In this document: positions 36,026 through 46,954 of the stretch, piece after piece | Position numbering within the stretch: the stretch's first letter is position 1 | Layout of the letters: each line of letters starts with the position of its first letter | NCBI GenBank assembly: GCA_023238725.1 | Contig: CM041548.1 | Coordinates: 16,389,752-16,453,751, forward strand | DNA length: 64,000 nt | Reading direction: 5' to 3' | Source of the DNA: Scortum barcoo | Lineage: Eukaryota; Chordata; Actinopteri; Centrarchiformes; Terapontidae | Translations under genes and position numbers: made by a program | The notes under the pieces: generated by a model | What the model was told of the DNA's origin: nothing | Seen by the model: the letters and a program-made list of their open reading frames with translations, nothing else | Database searches by the model: none

Positions 36026-39000
36026 CTGTGGGGACAAGACGTGATGAAACATGAGAAGATGAGAAGATCCCAGTGAACGGGATTAAACATCGAGCATGTT
36101 TCGCACTCTTTTGTTTTTCTCTCAGAGGTCTTCATCAGGGGTTAGGTGACTCACTCTCAGCATTTCCTGACGTCTAAGAACAGCACATAGAGACAGATGG
36201 AGAACTGCAGGCCCTATTAGACCGAAATTGACTGAAATAGATGATCTTTGTAGTGAATATTATAATGCTGTGAGTCATTGTCGTGGGCGGTCTGAGCGGG
36301 TACGTTTAGAGAAAATGCACTAATCTCAACCTACCTGGAGGCCATGAGTGAATTACCTGCTCCTACTTACATCTGTGCTCTGATTTACAAAACAGTCAGT
36401 TCGAATTTATGACTTATTTTAGGAAGTGGTAACTGCTATGTAAATTATAGAAATAGAAATACCTACACGTGAACCTGGTAAACTAATCATTGACCCTGTC
36501 TGGTGTTCCTCACTAGACTGCTCAGAATAACTGTGTTTTTTTGGGCATTTGTTAAAGAGTCGACAGCAGAGATATGACAGGAAACCCAAGGGAGAGAAGA
36601 GTTCATAATCTCTATTAAACTCTATTTCAGAAACTATTCCCGTTCCTGTTTTATCTCATTGATATCAGCCTCATTGTTTACTGTGCAAAAATATGTCCAA
36701 TATTTTCTCATCCACTGAAATCCATCTTTCAAGTGTAAATATGGAGTAAATATAATAAACACTTTTGCTTTTGCAGAGATTGTTGGCAGTTACAAATGTC
36801 TGCCCAAAAATGTAATGTAATAAAATGTATGTACCTTCAAATGTTTTCTAGAGTTAAATTTTTGTTTGTTTTTTATTCTATAACACCACAGCAAAATTCC
36901 CCCAAACTGTCATAATCATGGAGATACTTGTAACAGATGTAAGAGCTCATCTGCAAATCTCAATTATATGATTACTGGACTAAAATATTAAAAAAAAATA
37001 AAACCTTGAAAAATGCCTTTGCTGCAACAACAAAGTACTTACAATTGATACAAATACAAATGAATGTTTCACTGAGTCCTTTGAGAGGTGCAGTGACCTT
37101 TACAACACCCTGCGGAGAAGCTCACAACCACCTTTCCTCCACCTGGCTGCCTAAACTCAACCATCTCAGCACAGACGCTGGTGAAGCTGACTGCGATGAT
37201 GTGATGAGGTGGTGAAAGTGTGACGCATCCACTCACCGTCTCATCGGTACAAATGGAGTGGACCTGGGTCCCAAACATGACTGCGGTGAAGATCAGAAAG
37301 AGCAGACCTTCGAAGCAGAGGAGGATGAGGAGGATGACAGTTGCTGGTGGAGAGAAGTTACTGCACTCTGGAGAGGGAGAGAAAGATCTTTTATGTAAAA
37401 AAAAAGTGTGCAGCTTTATAAATAAAGATCTAAAGAACATCTACACCAAATACTCTCTGATAAATCTGCATATAAAAGTTGAACAGTGAATCAGGAAGGT
37501 CCCTGGTGAACCTAGAAATGTAGAAGCCACTACACCAGTACACAACTTACTTGTCCAGTCTTCTTCAATGCAGAAAACAAAATGGAAGGCCACCATGATT
37601 AGTGCATGGAAGGATATTAGTGCAATATACATCTGGGAAAACAGCAGAGGGAAATAAAGCAGAGATTTACTGTTCAGATAATTTTCTTAAATAAACTCAT
37701 CAACAGTCAAAATATCAAAACAAAATAAAAAAAAACAAATAGAGGCTTTTATGTTTTCACACAGAGCTTAGTAAACTATATTTCCTACTGAATATATTCA
37801 AATTCAGATTGTATATGTGTAAAGATATACACAGTAAACACATATAGTGTAAGAGGCAAGTACAGAGTAGAGATTTAACTATTCCAATAGTAAACACAGC
37901 ATATTTTCTAAAGTGTTAGCACAATGTGAAAATGTAATTCTGCCAAATTTACTTTAATACAAAAGTTTATTTCCTGTTCTAAGCTCGTTTATTTAGCTTT
38001 CTTTTCATTCGCTATTTGTTTTATCAGCTTGAACACCAAATTCATTTCATGTTCTGTGTTCTGTTGTTCAAGGCCAGGACTAAAAACCGTGAGTGAAAAT
38101 AGAGCTTCGATATTTACCTAAAATATACATATGAGAACGACATTATGCAACATCCGGACTCTGTCTAGCATTTAAAGACTCACCGTGAAAAGCACAAAGT
38201 ACTTCTGGTTGTTCTCGCCGACACAGTTGTTCACCCAGGGACAGTGGTGGTCCATCTTTTTGATGCAGCGTTTACACACACTGCGGACACAGAGATCCAT
38301 AATAAAGATGAAAAACATTACAGGCAAACTGTGACCTTTCGTGGCTGCAGAGGAGGACAAATGTGGAAATAAAGTATACTTAACTTTTGCCGGAGTATAT
38401 GTAAACACAAAAAGCACACAGAAAGTCTCAGTCCACCTTCAGCAGCATAATTCACTCGAGTGTTGACACTGACTTATGTGAAATGCTCTCAGTCGTGGTG
38501 GCTGGATTGTGTCTGTTTGTGTGTGCGTGTGAGGGGTTATTTATCTCGCAGAGCAATTCAAGTTAGGTCTGACAACTCACAATCTATCAATGCAGAAAGC
38601 CATAATCTATGTGCGTGCTTTGTTTACGCACTTTCCAAGAGAAGTGTATATTTAAAACGCTGCCTGTGTGTAATATATTATTCTTACCGGTCATTAGAGA
38701 CAAGTGTATCATCTGAACCACCCACAAGGATGACTCATAAGATTCAGCGAGGAAAAGTCATCTCTTTCATTCAAAAAGACACCCATTTCTGGCGCTGAGA
38801 CAGAGTGACTCACTAGCTTTACAATTCAATTACTCTGTTTTTGTGCTTTTTGTGCCTCAAGATCCCAGGGTAACCAAAGAGCCGCCGCAGAGGGGACTCC
38901 TTATTATCAAGCTGCAGAGTCTGCAGGGAAATGCTACACACCTTCTCTAAAAAAAAAAAAACACACACACACAGGGGAGGAAGGAGGACCGGTGCAGGAA

Positions 39001-40458
39001 CAAACATAGACGAGGAGAGGACTCCCCTGCGGGGCGGTGCACATCAGGACTCTGCTCTGTAAGGTGCAGACTTCAGCAGAACGCCTGCACAGACCCACAT
39101 CTAAAAAGCTGCAGATTCTGCAGAGGGAGCTAATCTCCCCCACAATCTGCGTGTTCGCGGGGAGCGCCGTACCTGCAGTGGTGAGCTCTGTCGGGCTTGA
39201 TGCTGCAGCACTTGGGACACTTGTACACCACTTGTCCAGGTTTGAGCTGCAGGCTTTCGATGAACTCTTTGGTAGCGTTCCCTTTAGGCACAGCTCCCTG
39301 ACAGAGGGACAGAAAGAGAGAGGGGAGAAAAAAGATTTCACATGGGATTGTAGATTCTGTTACTGCAGATGTTTTACAGTGTTTCTGTGTCCTGAATTCA
39401 GCTGCAGGAGCTTCTTTAAGATGGAAATTCACTCTCACAGAAAGAGATATTAACTCAATCAACTTGAACAAAATATAGCAATTAGGCCGCTAGGTGGCCC
39501 TATGTCAAAAATGAGCCGTGGACTCCAGCTGATACCGAACTAGCCCCGACCCACTTTGCATTTTAGTCCAAGAAACAAACCTTCTCAGCTCCTTCATGAA
39601 AAATTGATTAAACATATTTTTTTAAAGATATGTGTTATAAAAATATCTAGAATAGAGTGAATTTAAAAGAGCAGTTGTCTTTCACACAGTTTTGGGGCCA
39701 CTAGTTTCCTTCATGAGACAAAAACAAAAACACAGTTTGAAGTGACACTGGGGTTTTAAATCAGTGATAGAAAAGAAGTGAAAGTTGTCTTAGCAACGAC
39801 TACACCTGGCTGTCTTATTTTTCTCCATCCTTCAGAGACAGTTTTCTAATTTATCTCTGTGAGACAGAAAAGTAGGAGCTTCTCAAAGGAGGAAGATGAG
39901 GAGGCTTGAATTAAGGCCTCTGCACATCAGAGGTCAAACTGATGTGCACACATAACGGAGATGAAAGACACAACCCTGTATAGTTAATGTATAAAACATA
40001 AAAGTGGGAATAATACAGATTTTCGATGACACCTGCAACTGAAATACAATTAAAACTAAATTTTGACACATGAATTTGCTACAAAAAAAAAAAAAAAAAA
40101 TTCAGATCAAGTTTTTTTTTCCAATAAAGTAGCCAAAGAGTCTGACTGACCGGGTCTGTGCACATCGCCTTGGCATGAGAGGCAAGGGCGAGGAAAGCGA
40201 GGCTGTTGAAGATCACCCCGTTGAAGAGGCTGTAGGCCACATTCTTGGCGGGCAGCAGCAGCATGACGAACACCACCACGAACTCGGCGTAGAAGACCAG
40301 GAGCCAGGTGATGACGCCGCACACGATGCCGCAGCCGTCGCGGATGAACCACATGGTGTCGGAGCCGGTGCGGGCGGCGGGGGAGGGGCGCAGTGCTCGG
40401 GCTTCAGGTAGCCGGCTTGCCGCTCGATGTCCCTGGTGCGGTGCGCCGGGCTCTTCAT
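35867..40458 (-). CDS. zdhhc3: zdhhc3 (GODZ), Golgi DHHC palmitoyltransferase
   Basis: A four-pass Golgi enzyme that transfers palmitate from acyl-CoA to cysteines of partner proteins. Coding exons: 40151-40458, 39173-39297, 38184-38280, 37551-37632, 37237-37367 and 35867-36025. Seen: N-terminus [34 protein letters not shown] opening helix 1, then the zinc and catalytic cysteine-rich domain, with [16 protein letters not shown], the DHHC tetrad in [16 protein letters not shown], helices 3 and 4, [12 protein letters not shown], and tail [14 protein letters not shown]7, the close paralogue, differs in the tail, so ZDHHC3 is favoured. Oddity: the N-terminal segment and MWFIRDG are in different frames; 38 bases separate the Cys codon at 40390-40392 from ATG 40352-40354. 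One extra base would give 300 residues (human 299). Otherwise the start would be ATG 40354, giving 265 residues. Confidence 0.93.
36026..37236 (-). other. zdhhc3: zdhhc3 intron 5
   Basis: 1.2 kb between the last two coding exons; AT-rich, no recognised repeat or RNA gene. Confidence 0.8.
37237..37367 (-). CDS. zdhhc3: zdhhc3 coding exon 5
   Basis: 131 bases between acceptor ctctccag and donor gtgagt. It encodes [20 protein letters not shown] and the following membrane helix to ICTDET. Joined to exon 4 it gives DWTKCSNFSPP, the family reading. Confidence 0.93.
37551..37632 (-). CDS. zdhhc3: zdhhc3 coding exon 4
   Basis: 82 bases starting at ATG TAT ATT after acceptor tttcccag and ending ACA A before gtaagt. 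It encodes [20 protein letters not shown], the third membrane helix, and CIEEDWT. Confidence 0.93.
38184..38280 (-). CDS. zdhhc3: zdhhc3 coding exon 3 (DHHC active site)
   Basis: 97 bases between acceptor gtccgcag and donor gtgagt. It encodes [20 protein letters not shown] and [13 protein letters not shown], holding the catalytic Cys of DHHC and several zinc ligands. Confidence 0.95.
38281..39172 (-). other. zdhhc3: zdhhc3 intron 2
   Basis: 0.9 kb; contains an A13 run and a short CA run near 38949-38975. No other element recognised. Confidence 0.8.
39173..39297 (-). CDS. zdhhc3: zdhhc3 coding exon 2
   Basis: 125 bases between acceptor ctgtcag and donor gtacgg. It encodes [20 protein letters not shown] and the first half of the cysteine-rich domain through AHHC; its last AG starts the Ser codon completed in the next exon. 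Confidence 0.95.
39298..40150 (-). other. zdhhc3: zdhhc3 intron 1 (within coding)
   Basis: 0.85 kb with an 18-base A run at 40083-40100; no other feature recognised. Confidence 0.8.
40151..40458 (-). CDS. zdhhc3: zdhhc3 coding exon 1 (start, frame break inside)
   Basis: The exon runs from ATG (complement of 40456-40458) to CCG before donor gtcagt. The first 22 or so codons match the family N-terminus ([17 protein letters not shown]). The last 68 codons, from ATG 40354, encode the first two membrane helices and [12 protein letters not shown]. The two parts are out of frame by one base across a C/G-rich run at 40371-40389, probably a lost base in the assembly but possibly a real lesion. Confidence 0.85.
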
Positions 40459-43329
40459 CCTACAGCGCCCGTGGCTCCAACCGCATGCTGCGAGGGGAGG
40501 GATCGAGGGACAGATGGAGAGGACGAGGGGGAGCAGAGAGATGGGAAGAAAATGAAAGAGGAAAGGAATTAGAGAAGCGGGTGAGGGATCTGGAGTGGGT
40601 ACATGTTGATGAGGACAGGTATGAGTTAATATGCTGAAGCACAACACCAAAATGACAGATTTACTAACATGTAAGACGAAGAAAAACAAGACCATTTTTA
40701 TTATTTTTGACTGAAAAATGTCTTAAATAATTAGTCCATTATTAAAATAACAATCATCATTTTCTGCCAATCAACAAACAATCTTTAAGTGTCCTGCCTA
40801 CACTGATGCAATAAAAGTGCTTAGGAGTCTGTTGTAAACAATGTAACAAGTGCTATAGGTCCTTGAGGAATATGAAGACAGATAGGAGCTAAAAACACAC
40901 AGTGACTCAGCAAATGAGGTTGAGGACGGCACTCAGGAGGAAGCATTCGCTGAAGGAGGAACAAAACCCGACAGGCCAAACAATCCACCCACACTCCTTC
41001 TCCCGCTGGCCAAAGGATTTAAAGGCTGGAATTCACAAATTGGCCAAAACGACGCATCAACAAAACAGCCTGCGCGCCGCCGTCCTCCTGAGCTGCTCCC
41101 AGTGTGTGTCCAGAGACGAGGAGACATATGAATAAGCAATTGAGCAGGTCTGAGAGTGTGTGTGGACAAAGATGATGTGACTTCCAAAGGGGGGTAAAAA
41201 GTCAGAAAGCCGAAAAAAGGCCTCACTAATTATATGTAGATAACACAGACTGGAATAAAAAACGGCTTATTCTCAGGAGCGTGGTGGGACCTCTGCGCCC
41301 TTTTCCTCTCTAAGCTTATAGTGAGCGAAATCGAACCGCTCAGTCGTTCCTGAGGATTCGATCTATCCATTAGGCTTAGCTGAGTGAAGTTTCCACGTGT
41401 TGGGGTTTGTTCATTAAAACGGCAGCCAAAATACTTCTGAAATGACAGAATAATCTCTTGAAATATGATATTTTTTTAGATTTTTCTTTCCACCACTGAA
41501 ATATTCAAGGAACTATTCAAGGAACTGCAACAACATTTTGTGCACATGGTTCCCAGTGGATGAATGACTTGTCCAACAAATGAATACCTGAAAAACTTTT
41601 AACACTCCCACCACCCTCATCTATACATTACCAAATCTATTATCAGTGAACACGGTAAACATTATCTCTGCTTCATAACAGCCTGTAAGCACGCTGACAT
41701 TATTATTTAGCTCACCACTTAAAGTGCAGCCTCACAGAGCTGCAGGATTTGTGGTGTCGTGATGTCAGTGAAGGTGGTCTCTTCTAAAACACCGCAAACT
41801 TAACCTGCACTAAATTTCTAACAATAAAACAGGAGACAATATAAAGTGCGTTTGTAAGGGGCTGCCTTTTAAAAGTCGACAGCAATCTCTTAAAACAAAA
41901 GCCTTTTTGTTTCACAAAAGGAAAAACAAACTGGGGATAACAGGGAGGGTAAAACTCACACATACCACACCGAGAATTACAAAACGAGCTACACAAAGGG
42001 TCTGAAAATGAATATAGGGCGATAAATCACCTGAATTAGTAGGTTCAGGTAGTAGTCGCAGCCTGAAATGATTTCACCAAGGCAAATATGACTGCAACCT
42101 TTCCAGCAATTGAAGGAGTCAGAGGCATCGTTTTAATAAATGGATTTCTCGGTTGAAATGACTTTTTTAAAAACCTGACCGACCCAAACGCTGCTGCGCG
42201 GCCTCCTGACCTCTTTTCACTACGCTTGTCATCACACAGCAGGAGTTGGGCGCGGAGGGAGGTCACGCCGGAGGTCTGGCGTGTCTGCGGCTATCGCTTT
42301 CACTACAAGTCGAGGATTACTGCACCATCTGTCTCGGCTCCAGTGGCAAGAAACAGTAAAGACGGTATATTTACACGCATAGACTTCACTTAGATCCAAT
42401 TTTAAGGTGCTTGTACTTAAGTACTTCCATTTTATGCTTCTTTACTTCAGCTCATTTATGTTGGAAATTTAAGTCAAAGAAAGTTGAACACGTTGTACTG
42501 GTTTAGTTTAGCTTCACTCCTCTGTTAGATGAAATCATGTCATTTTAAGATCCTAACCTTGCTGAACAGGTTTTCTTCTCTCAGTCAAGCTCTCTGTTGG
42601 TGATCCATGTGACTGTTTATCAGAAGATAGGAGCTGCTCCTTTCAAGAAAAATTTGTTTCAAAGTCAGAGGGGATACAGGTAAAGTTGCTGTTATGTAGA
42701 CATCTTTACTGTTTCACTATCAGAAACAAAGAAGGTTTCATGGCCCTAAAAACTGAATAAATGCAGATAGGACTTCCCACAATAAAGCCATGAAAGAGCT
42801 GGAGTGAAACTAACTGCAAAATCAGAGTCCATTAACAACTCTCGACTGAGACAACGGTTTCTTTTTGTTTTCCAAAAAGTCTGGAGTCTTTCTCTCAGTG
42901 AATGAAAACAAACGACTGACTTTACTGTAACAGAGGCAGCTTACAGAGCAGCCACAGCACAGTTGAGTGTTTCTGCAGTATTTGACACGATGAATGCTTC
43001 GGCCTGTACTGTAAGATTAGATATAGCACGTGAAAATACCAGGTTCATACCAGAGTAGTGACTCAGTACTCAGTGACTCAAAATGTATGCCTGGCACAGT
43101 CAGATACTGAATTAATGATTTATTTGGTATGCTTGATACCCTGCTGTGACAACGCATTTCAAAGTAACACACGGCACTGACTGATGGCAGGACGAGAGGT
43201 ATGAGGAGGGATGTGATGTAGAGATGAGATGCAGATAGAGTTGACCTCCTGTGGAGTTTTATATAATATGATCTCACTTTACAAATTACCTCATTTGGCA
43301 TGTACTATTAAATACGTTGGGGCAACTTA

Positions 43330-43800
43330 ATAGAGCTAATGCAATTAGTCAACTAATCATTGGGTGGAAAATGAACTCGAAACTATTTCAATAACCTGTG
43401 AAAGTCATTTTTCAACCTCAAAATCCAAACATGCAATTAATCACAATTTTAACTGCGTCCTAAACTACGACAGGATTTGCAATATCGGGGTGCAACTAAT
43501 GTTTAATTCCTTTGTCAATCCATCCATCCATCCATCTTCATCCGCTTTATCCGGTCCTTTGTCAATGAATCTGCTTATTATTATTGATTCCACATTTAGT
43601 TAATGAAATGTCAAAAAAAAAACATTTCTCAAATCACAAGGTGACTTTTTCAGTTGAGCTTCTCCGTCCAGCACTTAAAGGCTTATGGTCACCATATGTG
43701 GCAAAGAAAAGCAACAACGCTTTAACTTGTGAAACCAGAGAAAATTCTGCATTTTTTGCTTGAAAAATGACTGAAAATATTTACTTTCTATCAATCAACT
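43330..43800. repeat. Family C repeat copies flanking the Rex3 micro-insertion
   Basis: Landmarks: caattagtcaactaatcatt, gggtgcaactaatgtttaat, caaatcacaaggtgactttt and tttgcttgaaaaatgactga. The Rex3 micro-insertion at 43520 sits inside this older repeat. Confidence 0.5.
43520..43554 (-). mobile_element. Rex3 micro-insertion (35 bp, extreme 5' truncation)
   Basis: The 35 bases, read on the minus strand, match the last 35 bases of the Rex3 copy at 56647-56681 at 33 positions, including gcggatgaagatggatggat. They are flanked on both sides by the 12 bp direct repeat tcctttgtcaat (43508-43519 and 43555-43566). A simple microsatellite would not have the non-repetitive ccggataaagcgg part or the duplication, so I read it as a genuine retrotransposition event that copied only the 3' tip. 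Confidence 0.85.
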
Positions 43801-44548
43801 AACTGAGAACTTGACTATCGTGACTGTCATCATAGATGCCAGCTCTCAGCAGACACTGAGCTTCCCATCAGAGGACTGTTCAAAGTAAAAAATTTATTCA
43901 TGTGGCGTCCAGAAAAGAATATCTGGGTTTTTACTTTGGTGGATGCTTCACTTTGTAAGCATGTCAGCTCCGAGGAAGTACTAAGTCGATTGTCATGTGA
44001 ACTTTTGCAAATTCACCAGTCAACATTTTGGTATTTCTGCACAAAACTCTGCTGGTTCTTTATATGCATTCATACAAATATATACATTTATTATATTTTT
44101 ATTGTATTTTTTTCCATTTTCTATGACTTTTGGTATACTTGCTTTTACACGGATCTATTTTCTCTCACTGTCTGTATTATTATGCACCAAAACAGCAAGA
44201 CAAATCCCTTATGATGTAAACTTACTTGTCAATAAACCTAAATTTTCACTCTGACTCTGAGATGAGGATGGCTGACTTGATGTTCACTCCTCCTGAGCTC
44301 AGTCTGCTTTGGTTTAGTGGAGGAAAAAGCAGACATAAACACAAATATGTTGGGAAAACTTAATAATTAGTAAGTGTGAAATTAAACTCTCTGTAGTGCC
44401 CTTGAGGAGGAGTCTGTTTTCTGAGCTGAAATGAAGGTGGGTGAGCAAAAATAAAGATAGACTGATGTGGTTATTGTGGCATTTAAGGATGTGATGAATT
44501 AAGGAAGTAAGTGTGGAAATGTGGAGCTCCTTCAGCCCAGTCACAACT

Positions 44549-44550
<2 letters not shown>

Positions 44551-44592
<42 letters not shown>
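44551..44592. repeat. (GT)n microsatellite
   Basis: Perfect run of about 21 GT units. Confidence 0.95.
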
Positions 44593-44594
<2 letters not shown>

Positions 44595-44699
44595 AGGAGG
44601 GGGGCACATTAAACTATTTACAGGATAAATTAAAACCAACACACCTCCACTCCTCTGGCTCGTCACAAAAGTTTCCTGAGTTGGGTAGTTTTGGAGGTT

Positions 44700-45080
44700 T
44701 GTTGAAGTTTAAACGCTCCGAGCCGACAGCGTCTCCGTGTGTTAGCGCAGTCCGGGCTAACCTCACCGATCCTCGGGCAGCAGCTCTCAGCACCTCCCGC
44801 TGCTCGGCTCCGGCTTCCACCGCGGCCGCCCCCCTCCAGCACAACTGGGGGTGACTTCCCCGCTCTCTGCGCCGACTACAGCCGGCGACCGAGTCTCGAA
44901 GCAGGCCGTGGTCTCTCTCTGTCCCTCTTTTTTCTCACTCCGGGACTTCCTCCTCCGTTAGCTCCACAGAGCTCCGCGGGCGGTGGGACCGCAAACACAA
45001 CACGGCGCTGCGCTGCGACAACCAGGAAGTGAACCCGGGCAGCGCGCCCTGAGCTCGGTCTGCCAGGCTGCACCTTCCCC
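44700..45080. promoter_or_regulatory. GC-rich, CpG-dense block (candidate zdhhc3 promoter)
   Basis: The block is rich in CpG and contains accgcggccgcccccc at 44819-44834 and several cgc/gcg motifs, in contrast to the AT-rich flanks. It lies between two divergent genes, about 4.3 kb upstream of the zdhhc3 ATG and 1.8 kb before exosc7. I infer the promoter and non-coding first exon of zdhhc3, as mammalian ZDHHC3 has such an exon. No donor site was identified with confidence. Confidence 0.45.
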
Positions 45081-45408
45081 CTGCTGCAGGACCATCCAGG
45101 ATTTAAGATTCAACATTTTATTTTTGATATGCACAAACACACATGGAGCAAGTCACTGGAAATAAATTTTTTTAAGTCACAGGCTCTCTTTAACAATGCT
45201 CACACACGTAGAAATACAATCACACACGTAGAAATGACAAAAGTTCAAGATACAGGAATAAAAAATAGATGAAATATCAAATTAAAATAAATAAACATAA
45301 AATAAAGCATAGATAGAAATATAAGGGACACAAGATGCTGTTGAGTCAAATATTAATATCAAATATTAATAAGGTTACATTAGTGATGAATGAGTTTAAA
45401 TATCCAGA

Positions 45409-45409
45409 C

Positions 45410-45462
<53 letters not shown>
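45409..45462. repeat. (AAT)n microsatellite
   Basis: About 17 uninterrupted ATA/AAT units. Confidence 0.95.
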
Positions 45463-45465
<3 letters not shown>

Positions 45466-45947
45466 AGTTTTTTTCAACATCAGGTGCAATATTACTCTCA
45501 GTATCATGTGCATTGCTATTTTTAGTTTTATTCTTTACTTTCATCTTAGTTTATTTTCATCTTTGTTGTTACTGTGTTTTATTCCAGCATTTAATTCTTC
45601 AACACCTACCTGTTTGGAGGACAATTCATGTCCTTGGATCACTTTGTAAGTTGTTTGTGTTTTCTGTGTTACAGTAGGACCTGGCCCTGTGTTTGCTCTG
45701 ATTAAACACATGAATGTACATCAAGTAAGAGATAGTAAAGAAAAAGAAAGTAAAATAATAAAAGTGTTTTAATATTAGATTATGACACAGCTGTGGCTTC
45801 GAGTTCAGATGACGAAGCAGGATGATATTGTGCTTTTAAAGGTTTATATCCCTCAAAAGATTTTCTATTTAATTAGCAGAACAGAACAGTTCTAATGTTA
45901 TCGCCTGTATAAGTGAGTTTTCCCTTGCAGCCCTGCATGTTTCCAAA

Positions 45948-46095
45948 ATAAGAATCAAGAATCTTTATTGTCATCATGTTTTCACATAACGAAATTAAGA
46001 TTGGTGACTTCCAGCTTTAAACATAAATATATGTAAAAAATATGTCAATATGTACATAAATTTCTAAAGATTTAAAGTTGCAGCAGCAATGCACA
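45948..46095 (-). repeat. L2-like LINE 3' tail fragment
   Basis: Contains aatcaagaatctttattgtc and ataacgaaattaagattgg, resembling the 3' UTR of the L2-type copy at 18.8 kb (aaggattttttattgtcatt). No coding part remains. Confidence 0.5.
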
Positions 46096-46784
46096 ATGAA
46101 GGGTGAGTCAATAAAGTTACAAATAATGAAATTTCCCTACATAAATTGCCACACCGCATTGGGGCCCCATTACCTGCTTTGCCTGGTTGGTAACTTGACA
46201 AATATATTTAGAAAAAAAATTATCTTGCAGATTTTTTTTAGAAGAGTAATTAATGAAGAGCCTTTAAAACATCCATAAACAAGAGGGTGTTCAGAGCTTT
46301 GTCTTTAACATTAAATGATAGACTGTCAGATACAGATTTCAGATACATTTACTTGTGCATTATACTTTTTTATCATCTCTGAATCAAGTGTTTGTTCATC
46401 AGGTCAAGAATCCACTTCCTTTGCTCGGAAAAGGCCTCAGTGTGCAGCCACGCCTGTGTCAAAGTCCTGACTCATTAATGACGTGTCAGATCAGGAATCA
46501 GTTGAAACCTGTTAACGTTTGTGAGTGGGTGGAAATACAGACAGCTATTTAATCTGACTCTGGAGAGCAATATAAGCAGACCCTGACCTTATCAGCAAAC
46601 CGATTCATTATCAGTCAAGAGATGATTTGCTGAATAAAACAACATGTGAAAACAGGCTGCACAGAAAAGTGACTTTATAATATTTCTTTTTCCTCACGCA
46701 TGTTTAGTGATTATTATTGATACTGAATGATCATTATCACTTTTTAGAGTTTACAGTTTGTGGTTCAGCCGGGATGCACCGGAT

Positions 46785-46792
46785 GGGCGGGG
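46785..46792 (+). promoter_or_regulatory. GC box upstream of exosc7
   Basis: gggcgggg, a perfect Sp1-type GC box about 110 bases before the exosc7 start codon, in a short CpG-containing stretch; a CRE-like tgacgcaa follows at about 46847. Confidence 0.5.
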
Positions 46793-46897
46793 TCTCACTC
46801 CACCGGGACATCCGCATGAGGAAAACGGGCGAACCCAACCTTTCGATGACGCAAAAGAAGCGCGACAGTCTCACATGCTGCCTGTGTTTTTCACATC

Positions 46898-46954
46898 ATG
46901 GCAACAGTTCAAGTAAGCGAGGCTGAGAAAGTGTACATCTTACACGGTATCCGG
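46898..46954 (+). CDS. exosc7: exosc7 coding exon 1
   Basis: ATG in catcATGG context to CGG before donor gtgagt; 19 codons. Confidence 0.95.

Larger units (their letters stand above)
40459..46897. other. Spacer between divergent zdhhc3 and exosc7
   Basis: 6.4 kb. It holds family C fragments, a small family B fragment near 41670-41745, a family D fragment near 42390-42480, a Rex3 micro-insertion, GT and AAT microsatellites, an L2-like 3' tail and a GC-rich block. No coding exon of another gene is visible. A non-coding first exon of zdhhc3 may lie here, since the sequence just upstream of its ATG has no obvious promoter. Confidence 0.7.

Noticed and set aside
43516..43545. Simple ccat microsatellite at 43.5 kb
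   Set aside because: The adjacent non-repetitive 19 bases and the 12 bp duplication identify it as a Rex3 3' tip instead.
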